IMG/VR virus record: IMGVR_UViG_3300020391_000004
Coordinates: 1 to 64,000 of that record
Strand: one strand, 5' to 3'
DNA: 64,000 nt
Origin: a virus
Part shown: positions 16,906 to 24,471 of the stretch, piece by piece
Layout of the letters: every line of letters starts with the position of its first letter
Position numbering within the stretch: position 1 is the stretch's first letter
Program-made: the position numbers and the translations under genes
Notes under the pieces: generated by a model
The model's database searches: none
Told to the model about the DNA's origin: nothing
Seen by the model: only the letters and a program-made list of their open reading frames with translations

Positions 16906-17061
16906 TTATTTCGATTGGTTAAGTCTTTGATGGAGTTTCTTAACTCCATAATTTTGTTGTTTTATATACATAATTTGAGATGATCTTAAAACTTGAATTA
17001 TAGGACCATTTGGTGCAACAATTTTTTCTATTGACGGAATATGTTTGACGTACTTAGCCAC
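16906..17061 (-). CDS. Short open reading frame (51 aa)
   Basis: It opens with GTG immediately after the stop of the 17062-18090 gene (TAAGTG) and ends 12 nt before cytochrome b. The product ([18 protein letters not shown]...) is basic, with a helical C-terminus ([11 protein letters not shown]). No family recognised. Its position directly after a stop and the tidy fit into an otherwise empty gap favour a real small gene, but a GTG start and short length keep this tentative. Confidence 0.4.
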   Translation of the reverse strand: MAKYVKHIPSIEKIVAPNGPIIQVLRSSQIMYIKQQNYGVKKLHQRLNQSK

Positions 17062-18090
17062 TTACACTTTAGCCATAGTCAACTTTAATTGCACAAATAC
17101 TTCTTTAGGACTAGCAGCACTTGGAATAATACTAATACCATGAGCACCAAATTGTCCAGCTTCTCTATACTTCGCAAAGTCTCCTCCGTTATTTACACAA
17201 ATATATTTGAGATTGGAAAAATTTATTGCTAGTACACTATCAAATCCGTGACTTGCTTTATAGCTATCAAAATTTGCTTTACCGTACATAATCTCTGCAC
17301 GTTTTGAATCATCTTGCATAAATGCTTCTACAAATGGTCCAGGATTTTTAAATATTGTATCATACCATTTACCTAGCATTTCTTGTCTTTGTTTCTTTTT
17401 CTCAGGATCATTTAATGGTAAATCTATACTAAGATATTTCATAAAATTATCTAATCCAAGAGTTGCTTGTTTGGATATATGATTTGCAATGCTAGGAAGT
17501 TGTGTCCAATATTCCTTAGCTACTGCAGCAGTAGGGCCTCCTTCACCTAAGCGACCTCCGCCTGTTTTCATTTCTGCTTTTACTTCAATACCGGCTCCGT
17601 CGACCGAAATATCCCCGCCGGTATCTTTAAGTGTTATCTTATTTGACAACATTGCTAGTGCATATTCTCCAGGACCTTTTTGTTTTTTTCCGGCTCCGAG
17701 AGTAGCAATAGATTGAAATATTCTTGTTGCAGTCTCATCACCATCAAAAAATGATCTTACTGTTCCAATACCAGGTGTCTTTACAACTGAGGTATTTACG
17801 ACGCTTCCTGTTTCTAGTTTATCTAAAAATTTTACTAAACTTTTATAGTCTACGCCTGAATGGTAAATCATCTGTGTTAGTATTTTCAAAAGGGGCTCTA
17901 GTTTAAATGTGTCATCTTGTGTTGGTGGAATAAAAGATTTTGCAATTTTAGTGCTAATATCTTCGCTACTTAATGTTCTATATATTCTATCCAACAACTC
18001 AGCATCTTGTTCGTTATCTGCTCGCAGTCCAGATACAGAAGCAATAATTGCCTTTTTCATTTCGTCGGAGTTAAGTTCATATAACAGCAT
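17062..18090 (-). CDS. PD-(D/E)XK nuclease-like protein with capsid-targeting-like N-terminus
   Basis: 342 residues. The N-terminus MLLYEL fits the shared signature M-x-[LFY]-x-E-x found in nine proteins here. In the middle, G-E142-Y, D160 in TGGDISVDG and E169-V-K171 in GIEVKAE form a convincing PD-(D/E)XK nuclease core. That would make it an endonuclease possibly packaged in the head and injected with the DNA (inference). No similarity to a named restriction enzyme is claimed. Confidence 0.5.
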   Translation of the reverse strand: MLLYELNSDEMKKAIIASVSGLRADNEQDAELLDRIYRTLSSEDISTKIAKSFIPPTQDDTFKLEPLLKILTQMIYHSGVDYKSLVKFLDKLETGSVVNTSVVKTPGIGTVRSFFDGDETATRIFQSIATLGAGKKQKGPGEYALAMLSNKITLKDTGGDISVDGAGIEVKAEMKTGGGRLGEGGPTAAVAKEYWTQLPSIANHISKQATLGLDNFMKYLSIDLPLNDPEKKKQRQEMLGKWYDTIFKNPGPFVEAFMQDDSKRAEIMYGKANFDSYKASHGFDSVLAINFSNLKYICVNNGGDFAKYREAGQFGAHGISIIPSAASPKEVFVQLKLTMAKV

Positions 18091-18190
18091 TAGTATTCCA
18101 CAATTCTCAACAATTATCCTGCATATCTAAAGTGATAAACAATGGACCTTGTTGCACAAATGGTGCCCTTTACAGGATTATTTGTTAGTA

Positions 18191-18198
18191 ATATTTAT
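18191..18198 (-). promoter_or_regulatory. Late promoter-like element
   Basis: ATAAATAT on the minus strand about 100 nt upstream of the start at 18090. The 115-nt gap holds no convincing gene, only a seven-codon open frame. Confidence 0.4.
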
Positions 18199-18205
18199 CA
18201 TGCGA

Positions 18206-18877
18206 TTATTCTATACCAATTTTACCTTGATGTTGATAATAAAAGAAGTTATCGTCTGCACAACAGAAAAAGTTACCTATTAAATTAAACCATTTATTTT
18301 GTTTTATATGATATTCAAAGATATCTACAAGTGGATTATCATGTTTTATTATGAAAGAAACTGCTTTTTTATCTTGTGTTCTAAACCAGTGACTATACTG
18401 TATATTAGGACCAAATCGTGCCATTGTACTTCTTAAATATTCTACCCTAAGTGTAGTGTTACGTTTAGACACTTCAAAAGGTGTAGTTGTATTACATAGT
18501 TCTTTTATTTCATCTTTGACAGTATCAACAATATAGAATTCAGGTAACTTAGCAATCATTCCTATCTCTGTATGATGTACTGTGAGTATATCTTTTCTTT
18601 CGAGACATTTTTGTAAATCTTTTCTAAATTTGCTATGTCTAAATCCTTCATAAAATGTACCCATAAAAAGTTTACGTTTATAATATTTCCGTATGTTATC
18701 AGCACGTTTTAAATATCCGCGTGAATTAATTTCTTTTTTTACAATTGGATCGTTGTCTATTTCTTTTAGAGTAACAGTGCCATCGCCTTCATTTCTAATA
18801 AGTGCTACTGCAATAGGGTCTGAATTAAATTCATACCAGTTACAATTATCGATTTCTAATAAATCTAATTGTTTCAT
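18206..18877 (-). CDS. Hypothetical protein
   Basis: 223 residues, mixed alpha/beta with many aromatic residues. Basic segments (YLKRADNIRKYYKRKLFMG) and FRHSKFRKDLQKC suggest nucleic-acid contact. No family recognised. It lies between the nuclease-like gene and ClpS, 5 nt after the ClpS stop, and probably belongs to the same transcript. Confidence 0.45.
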   Translation of the reverse strand: MKQLDLLEIDNCNWYEFNSDPIAVALIRNEGDGTVTLKEIDNDPIVKKEINSRGYLKRADNIRKYYKRKLFMGTFYEGFRHSKFRKDLQKCLERKDILTVHHTEIGMIAKLPEFYIVDTVKDEIKELCNTTTPFEVSKRNTTLRVEYLRSTMARFGPNIQYSHWFRTQDKKAVSFIIKHDNPLVDIFEYHIKQNKWFNLIGNFFCCADDNFFYYQHQGKIGIE

Positions 18878-18881
18878 TGAC

Positions 18882-19187
18882 CTAATTTGATTCTAATTTT
18901 ATTTCTAGAGGATAGCCTTGATTCCTTGCACTAAGTAAAACTTCTACACCTTTTTGCTCTGCAACTTCAAAAGGTAATTGTGCAACCACTCCTGAACCTC
19001 GTTCATTAATCTCCATTGCTTTTTGATCTGCATCAGTAGATTCATATGAAAAAGTTCCCATTAAACTTTCTGTAACGAATTGAAATGTTGTTACATTATC
19101 ATTTAAATATATAATTTTGTAATCCTTAGGTGGTTCAAGTTCATTTAATATTGGTCTTATTTTTTGTTTAACTTCCGTGTCACTCAT
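18882..19187 (-). CDS. clpS: ClpS-like adaptor
   Basis: 101 residues. PPKDYKIIYLNDNVTTFQFV matches the ClpS core (KVVLLNDDYTPMEFV), and NERGSGVVAQLPFEVAEQK matches the second half (HxxGxGVCGVYxxEVAE). ClpS delivers N-degron substrates to ClpAP. A phage version could redirect host proteolysis. The N-degron pocket residues Asn and Asp are kept in LNDN. GGAG sits 6-9 nt before the ATG. Confidence 0.8.
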   Translation of the reverse strand: MSDTEVKQKIRPILNELEPPKDYKIIYLNDNVTTFQFVTESLMGTFSYESTDADQKAMEINERGSGVVAQLPFEVAEQKGVEVLLSARNQGYPLEIKLESN

Positions 19188-19206
19188 GTAAACTCCATGT
19201 TATATG

Positions 19207-19226
19207 GGGAGTATTGCTACTCCCCT
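19207..19226 (-). promoter_or_regulatory. Perfect 8-bp hairpin between Hsp20 and ClpS genes
   Basis: GGGGAGTA, loop GCAA, TACTCCCC on the minus strand, 19 nt before the ClpS ATG. No U-tract follows, so it is more likely a transcript-stabilising or translation-affecting element than a terminator. Confidence 0.5.
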
Positions 19227-19242
19227 TACTAGTATTTACTAT

Positions 19243-19725
19243 TTAAGTATTTTTAATTTCAATTTTGATTGGCTTTTTTTCTTCTGGAATTATTCTTTCC
19301 AAGTTAATGTAAAGCATACCATCCTTGAACTGAGCACCTTCAACTTTAATGTCATCTGCAAGTGTCCACTTTCTAGTAAAACCACGTTGTGCTATACCTC
19401 TATGTACAAATGTTCCAGCAAAATTATTCTCATCAAACTTTGGTGGATTATGTGTTATAGTAAGTACACCATCAGCAGTTTCAATATCTAAGTCTTCTTG
19501 CTTGACTCCTGCTAGTGCCATTTCGATTTGTATAAATTCATCATTCTCACCATGCTTTACAATATTGTAAGGCGGATATCCTGTACTTGATGATTGATGG
19601 TCAACATAACGAAACATGTCGTCAAAGACTCTATCGAATCCTACAGCATATGGTGTTAATTTATTAAAATCCTTTGATAGGACATCTTTAAATGAATTAA
19701 AATCAAGTGAAGAAATTCTAGTCAT
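19243..19725 (-). CDS. Hsp20-family small heat shock protein
   Basis: 160 residues. An alpha-crystallin domain spans about 45-145: EFIQIEMALAGVKQEDLDIE, then DGVLTITHNP, HRGIAQRGFTRKW, and GMLYINLER. The C-terminus ends with the I-x-I oligomerisation motif IKIEI. It would be a holdase chaperone in the cytoplasm, as reported for marine T4-like phages. Its start codon joins the stop of the 19725 gene (TAATG). Confidence 0.9.
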   Translation of the reverse strand: MTRISSLDFNSFKDVLSKDFNKLTPYAVGFDRVFDDMFRYVDHQSSSTGYPPYNIVKHGENDEFIQIEMALAGVKQEDLDIETADGVLTITHNPPKFDENNFAGTFVHRGIAQRGFTRKWTLADDIKVEGAQFKDGMLYINLERIIPEEKKPIKIEIKNT

Positions 19726-19934
19726 TACTTTCCTCCCTCAAACTTTGTCTCTGCAGTATATGCATCAGTTAGTTTTTCAGTAGCACTTACCCAAGTCTTT
19801 GCAAATTCAGTATTTGCATCCGCAATTTTTCTAATTGGCTTAGTATACTGCTCGCTTGGATCAATTGTGTTTAAGAAAGTTTTTGTTTGTTGGTGGATAG
19901 AATCCACGATTGTATTTAAAAATAAGGCTTGCAT
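19725..19934 (-). CDS. Small helical protein (phasin-like)
   Basis: 69 residues, all helical and amphipathic, with TIVDSIHQQTKTFLNTIDPSE and FAKTWVSATEKLTDAY. The style resembles short phasin or type-1 coiled proteins that pair with Hsp20, but no firm assignment is possible. It has a ~190-nt leader with hairpins. GGAG is 6-7 nt before the ATG. Confidence 0.45.
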   Translation of the reverse strand: MQALFLNTIVDSIHQQTKTFLNTIDPSEQYTKPIRKIADANTEFAKTWVSATEKLTDAYTAETKFEGGK

Positions 19935-20125
19935 AGTAATCTCCTTTAAAGCAAGATTTATGTTATGAGACCCTGTATAGGCATCTCGTTTGTTTTGTGG
20001 ACTTACCGCTGATCCACACGAGTTATTAAGTAACTAACTATTCTTGGCCCACGAAATATATTGACTATATACTTGACCCTAAGATTGTTTTAGGATGTTT
20101 TGTCAAAGTTCCTAACAATCTATTC
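19935..20125 (-). ncRNA. Hairpin-rich leader or intergenic RNA
   Basis: A 190-nt gap between a late promoter-like element and the 19934 start. A perfect 6-bp stem TGTGGA/TCCACA closes an 11-nt loop, and a second inverted repeat pairs GAGA with TCTC and CCT with AGG. It could be a riboregulator or a transcript-end structure of bS21. The class is not recognised. Confidence 0.4.
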
Positions 20126-20133
20126 ATATTTAT
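20126..20133 (-). promoter_or_regulatory. Late promoter-like element
   Basis: ATAAATAT on the minus strand just after the bS21 gene. Confidence 0.45.
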
Positions 20134-20136
20134 TTA

Positions 20137-20370
20137 TTAACGAAGTTCTAATTCACGTTGTTTTTTTAACCATCTAGCTCTACCAGCTGCTTTTGCTTTA
20201 GCACGTTTCTCACTAGGTTTAACATAGTATTTACGTTTTCTCATTTCTAAAATAATGCCTTCATCTTGCATTAATCTTTTTAGTTTGCGACATGCACGAG
20301 CAACATCGTTGTTTCTTACTTGGACATATAGTCCTTGTTTTTCTCTTGCTGGTCTTTGTTGTCTTGCCAT
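20137..20370 (-). CDS. rpsU: Ribosomal protein bS21
   Basis: 77 residues. QVRNNDVARACRKLKRLMQD, then ILEMRKRKYYVKPSEKRA and a basic tail match bS21. Phage-encoded bS21 is known from pelagiphages and other marine phages and is thought to enter host ribosomes and favour phage mRNAs. The length and basic C-terminus are normal. It overlaps the upstream gene by 55 nt in another frame. Confidence 0.92.
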   Translation of the reverse strand: MARQQRPAREKQGLYVQVRNNDVARACRKLKRLMQDEGIILEMRKRKYYVKPSEKRAKAKAAGRARWLKKQRELELR

Positions 20371-20723
20371 TTAGTCATCCATTTTATTAAAGGATCTATA
20401 GGATCCTTGACTTCGTTTAAATTAAATTGTTTGTACAATTGCTTATTATTATAGTAGTAAACATTGGTTTTGTCAATAAAAAAACCTAAAAAAAGTTCAC
20501 TATATTCACAATTAATAATCGTCATTTCAGCCTGATAATAAGCCTGAGAAATCCAATCTAAGGTTGCATCTTGATTAGTAATATAAATTGTTATCGGATT
20601 TTTCAATCTTCTTGCACTATCTATTATAGTCTCAGCATATTCATCGCAACCTATACACAGTATAGCAGGATTATTTGCATAATATATATCTGGTGCAGTC
20701 ACTACTATAACATCAGATGACAT
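20316..20723 (-). CDS. Hypothetical protein upstream of bS21
   Basis: 135 residues, alpha/beta: AILCIGCDEYAETIIDSARR, ITIYITNQDATLDWI, EMTIINCEYS. The pattern suggests a small Rossmann-like or receiver-like fold. The acidic and charged C-terminus overlaps the start of bS21 by 55 nt, an unusually long overlap that would couple their translation. Confidence 0.45.
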   Translation of the reverse strand: MSSDVIVVTAPDIYYANNPAILCIGCDEYAETIIDSARRLKNPITIYITNQDATLDWISQAYYQAEMTIINCEYSELFLGFFIDKTNVYYYNNKQLYKQFNLNEVKDPIDPLIKWMTKWQDNKDQQEKNKDYMSK

Positions 20724-20766
20724 TGTTTACCTTAAAAATTGTTGTATAGTTTACTTATGATTAAAT

Positions 20767-21642
20767 ATGTGTATGTCAAAAAAACTTGTTATGCCTTTTG
20801 TAGAAACTATGATAACTTATGCTTGTAATTTAAGTTGTACAGGTTGTTCAAATTATAGCGATTACAATATGAAGGGCAGCGTTCCATGGCGACAGGGTAA
20901 GGCATGGATAGAACAATGGCTAGCAAGATTAGATATATTAGACTTTGGTATAATGGGAGGCGAACCAACACTAAATCCAGAATGCGAACATTGGATATAT
21001 GGTATAAGATCTCTATTACCAAATAGTCAAATAAGATTTACTACTAATGGTGCAAATTTTATTAAACGTCCTGATGTATTAGACTGGTGTGTTGATGTTG
21101 GTAATAGTGTATTTAAATTTACTATACATGAAGATAAGCCTTATGCAAAAAAAGCAATAGATTATGTGTTTAGTAAGTATGAATGGAAACCTATTACTGA
21201 ACATGGAATAAATCGCTGGGTGGGCCCAAACAATACTCGCTTTCAGATTAATTCACCATTACAATTTTTTAAAACTTATAGAGGCAATTTTGGAGATATA
21301 CACCCACATCATAATAATCCTAAAGAAGCATTTGACATGTGTATTCAACAAACCTGTCCATTATTATATGAATCTAAAATATATAAGTGTAGTAGTATTG
21401 CATTGTTAAATAAAGTACTACATGATTGGCGACAACCTATTACAGAACATTGGAAACCTTATACTGACTATAAAGGTATATCACCTGAAAGTAGCACACA
21501 AGATATAAAAATGTTTATAAAAAACTTTGGAAAACCACATAAAATTTGTACAATGTGTCCTACAAAAAAAGATAAGGATAGTATTATAGATCATAGATCT
21601 AATGTCATATCTAAAAAACAATGGATAAAAATAAATGCTTAA
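20767..21642 (+). CDS. Radical SAM protein with C-terminal Cys cluster
   Basis: 291 residues. The N-terminal CNLSCTGCSNYSD is the CxxxCxxC [4Fe-4S] motif, followed by GGEP (MGGEPTLN), the SAM-binding motif. A C-terminal cysteine group (CIQQTC, KCSS, KICTMCPTKK) suggests auxiliary Fe-S clusters as in SPASM-type enzymes. It overlaps the next gene by 8 nt, so the two probably act together. The substrate is unknown; peptide or nucleic-acid modification is possible. Confidence 0.8.
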   Translation: MCMSKKLVMPFVETMITYACNLSCTGCSNYSDYNMKGSVPWRQGKAWIEQWLARLDILDFGIMGGEPTLNPECEHWIYGIRSLLPNSQIRFTTNGANFIKRPDVLDWCVDVGNSVFKFTIHEDKPYAKKAIDYVFSKYEWKPITEHGINRWVGPNNTRFQINSPLQFFKTYRGNFGDIHPHHNNPKEAFDMCIQQTCPLLYESKIYKCSSIALLNKVLHDWRQPITEHWKPYTDYKGISPESSTQDIKMFIKNFGKPHKICTMCPTKKDKDSIIDHRSNVISKKQWIKINA

Positions 21643-23533
21643 TCTATACCTAGTGCAAACTACAGACAAGTATGGACCTAATGCTTTCCTACCACTAGCA
21701 ATTAGTTATCAGTGGATGTATGCACAGGCTGATGACCAAGTTAAACAGAACTATCATGTTGAAGATGTTCTTATAGAAAAAACTCCCCCTAAAGAATATG
21801 TAAAGAATATGCCAGTTGAACCACACATAGTTGCAATGAGTAGTTATGTTTGGAATTGGGAATATAACAAAGCACTTGCAACCGAAATAAAACGTGTTTA
21901 TCCTGATTGTGAAATTGTAGTAGGGGGACCTAATGTTGATAAAAGAAATAAAAAGTTTTATACGGACTTTCCTATGTTTGATATTGCAGTCATGGGAGAG
22001 GGAGAGCAGGCATTCAGACAGATATTGAAACAAAGATTAGGAAATAGAAACTATAACGGAATTCCTAGTGTATTCCCAAAAGGTGGCGATATATGCAACT
22101 TACCAGAACGTTTTAGAGATTTAGAGGCTATACCTAGTCCTATACTAAACGGATTTTATGACTGGGTAATAGAAAAAGTAGAATCAAAACTAGGTCCACA
22201 GATGTGGCAAGTCACATATGAAACACTAAGAGGGTGTCCATATCAGTGTACATTTTGTGATATAGGTGATTTATATTGGAATAAAATTAGTAAGTTTGAT
22301 ATGCCACGTATTGAAGCAGAAATAGATTGGATGGCAGAACACAAAATTGAATATGTTGGTGTATGCGATAGTAATTGGGGAATGTTAAAACGTGATTTAG
22401 ATATAACTGCTTATGTAATAAAAAAGAAAAAAGAAACAGGATACCCAAAGTTCTGGGACGTAACATGGGCAAAAGCAAATAGCGAAAATATTTACAAAAT
22501 TGCTAAAATGGATAAAGAAGCAGGAACAAGGTTATTTAAAGGTGTGACGTTTGCTATGCAAAGTTTAAATTTATCTACCCAACAAGCGAGTAAACGTATA
22601 AATTTAAAAAGCAATGAAGCACTAGAATACATGACAAAGTATGAGGAAGAAAATATACCTACATACAGTGAACTAATATGGCCTATGCCAGAAGAAACAT
22701 ATGATACATTAAAAGAAGGCATACAAAAATTAGTGGACTTAGGACAAAAGAGTTTTCTAATGGTACATCCTCTTGTATTAACTTTTAATGCTACTATGGG
22801 ACAAAAACATTATATTGAGGAATATGGGCTTAAATGGAAAGAAGTTCCATTAGATACATACTACCTTAGTGTTGAAGATTTAGAAAACTATATTGTGGAA
22901 AAAACTATGGGAGTATATGCCACTAACACTGCAGATGAAGTACTTACAATGAGGGGTAACTTATTTTCCTATCTTTTTATTACTATGTATTATTATGGTT
23001 GGGCTCATTACTTAATGGAATATATGTACAACAAACATAATATAAGACATATAGATTTTATTGAGAGTATGCTGAATTATTTTTTTACAAAAAATTGCCT
23101 AATAGGCAGTGAGATTAGACAAACAGAAAAACATATGCACGATGTATTTTATGGAGATAGTTTTTGGGGCAGGCAAGTATTAGAAAATGATATATATTGG
23201 GAATATAAAGGTGCCAGTAGTGTTGTATTTCATCAAAATAGAAATAAATTAAAATATGAACTTATAGATTTTGTATATAGTCATTATGAAATAGACGTAA
23301 GTGATGTAGTAGAATTTAATATACATGTGTGTAAAGATCCTAATACTAAATATCCTTTCAATATAAAAATTAACAAAGATACAAGCACATATTGTTTAAA
23401 CAGTGATGTTACAAATTTGAAAGTAGATCATTGGGATAAAGAAGAACTTGATGAAAGAAAATTTTATCACGTCAGCTATCATTGGCAACGTAAAAATCAT
23501 TATTGGAAGTGTACTACTAGTGCTTTAAATTAG
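21635..23533 (+). CDS. B12-binding-type radical SAM protein
   Basis: 632 residues. An N-terminal region (1-160) with PHIVAMSSYVWN, CEIVVGGPN and DIAVMGEGEQAF has the B12-binding/Rossmann arrangement seen before radical SAM domains. CPYQCTFCDIG (around 195) is the CxxxCxxC motif. A long C-terminal half resembles the extended region of marine phage radical SAM proteins. The usual DxHxxG cobalamin motif is not clear, so B12 use is uncertain. It is coupled to the 20767 gene. Confidence 0.75.
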   Translation: MLNLYLVQTTDKYGPNAFLPLAISYQWMYAQADDQVKQNYHVEDVLIEKTPPKEYVKNMPVEPHIVAMSSYVWNWEYNKALATEIKRVYPDCEIVVGGPNVDKRNKKFYTDFPMFDIAVMGEGEQAFRQILKQRLGNRNYNGIPSVFPKGGDICNLPERFRDLEAIPSPILNGFYDWVIEKVESKLGPQMWQVTYETLRGCPYQCTFCDIGDLYWNKISKFDMPRIEAEIDWMAEHKIEYVGVCDSNWGMLKRDLDITAYVIKKKKETGYPKFWDVTWAKANSENIYKIAKMDKEAGTRLFKGVTFAMQSLNLSTQQASKRINLKSNEALEYMTKYEEENIPTYSELIWPMPEETYDTLKEGIQKLVDLGQKSFLMVHPLVLTFNATMGQKHYIEEYGLKWKEVPLDTYYLSVEDLENYIVEKTMGVYATNTADEVLTMRGNLFSYLFITMYYYGWAHYLMEYMYNKHNIRHIDFIESMLNYFFTKNCLIGSEIRQTEKHMHDVFYGDSFWGRQVLENDIYWEYKGASSVVFHQNRNKLKYELIDFVYSHYEIDVSDVVEFNIHVCKDPNTKYPFNIKINKDTSTYCLNSDVTNLKVDHWDKEELDERKFYHVSYHWQRKNHYWKCTTSALN

Positions 23534-24164
23534 TAAAAACTGTCATTCCTATTTTATGATCGTGTTCGTTACTAGCACAATGTAATTGTTTACGATCAAA
23601 TACTATAATATCACCTGGTGTCCATGGCACAACCTTATCAACCATTAGTCCATGTAAATTATCATAAGGAATATGAGTAAGATATAGACTGTATAAAACA
23701 GTATCAAATGGTCTGTTTGTATAACCTACGATATTACTGTAATTAGTGATACGTTGATCTTTTGTTGTAATTTGTTTTGTGTTATCTTTTACATGACTAT
23801 ACGGATCTTCACTACGTACAAATTTAGCCGCATCATAATCCCAATAGTTATTAAAAAATACAGTGCTACCATGTTCACACTTTAATGGTACAATTATACC
23901 TTTATTAACATATGGATTATTGTATCCGCTATCAACATGTATTTGAAAACTAATTGTGCTTTCATTGAATATTACTTCTTCAACTATACTATCATTATCT
24001 ATTAAAGGCTCAATTACTTCCTGAGGCCATTTATCGATATCCCACCTAGGGTGTTTACTACGCACTGTAGTTCTAGTATCAGTTCGTTCGTCATCTAAAT
24101 AATGATATTCTAATAATTTGTTAAGTTGTTTATCGTTTATTACATCCTTGTGTACTGTAATCAT
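23517..24164 (-). CDS. 2-oxoglutarate/Fe(II) oxygenase
   Basis: 215 residues. IHVDSGYNN gives the HxD pair, and the distal His lies in LHCASNEHDHKIGMTVF; both fit the double-stranded beta-helix 2OG oxygenase fold. It would hydroxylate a protein, nucleic acid or small molecule. Its ATG overlaps the TGA of the frame-shifted extension of the 24466 gene (ATGA), and it is convergent with the radical SAM pair. Confidence 0.65.
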   Translation of the reverse strand: MITVHKDVINDKQLNKLLEYHYLDDERTDTRTTVRSKHPRWDIDKWPQEVIEPLIDNDSIVEEVIFNESTISFQIHVDSGYNNPYVNKGIIVPLKCEHGSTVFFNNYWDYDAAKFVRSEDPYSHVKDNTKQITTKDQRITNYSNIVGYTNRPFDTVLYSLYLTHIPYDNLHGLMVDKVVPWTPGDIIVFDRKQLHCASNEHDHKIGMTVFTNLKH

Positions 24165-24471
24165 AGTCTCGTTTTTACTTCTTCTTGTTCTTGTTCAGTT
24201 AGTTCCTCTAATTCCATATGACCTTGTCTTACTAACCAAGTCAAATGTTTTACGTAATCATCATTTAAGTAAGTATCAGTAGTCTCTTTATCTAACTGCA
24301 TCCAATTTGTACCTGTATAACGATAAAGTTTATTTGGTAGTGCATCAACTCTTACAAATAGATCACCTTTGTCAGGTTGCTTTGGAAATATAGTTCCAAA
24401 ATCTGCTTGGGCCGCCTTGTCTAAATCAAGATCCGCTACAACGGCTAGTTTTGGAGTAGGGATCGTTAATC
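24161..24471 (-). CDS. -1 frameshift extension of the 24466-26232 protein
   Basis: This frame is open from inside the last codons of the 588-residue protein to a TGA at 24161 but has no credible start: the first ATG comes about 50 codons in. After a -1 slip at the A7 run it adds 103 residues, beginning R-L-T-I-P-T-P-K-L-A-V-V-A and passing LYRYTGTNWMQLDK and LVRQGHMELEEL. The composition is coding-like. The stop overlaps the ATG of the 2OG gene, as in a normal gene junction. The predicted fused product is 690 residues. Confidence 0.65.

Noticed and set aside
16899-16906. ATAAATAT just upstream of cytochrome b as a late promoter
   Set aside because: It lies only 4 nt from the ATG and inside the end of the 51-aa frame; the motif is weak (not TATAAATA) and frequent in AT-rich sequence, so no separate call was made.
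20037-20077. Possible sigma70 promoter in the bS21-downstream gap
   Set aside because: Hexamers TTAGGG/TATAGT-like are weak and spacing is poor.
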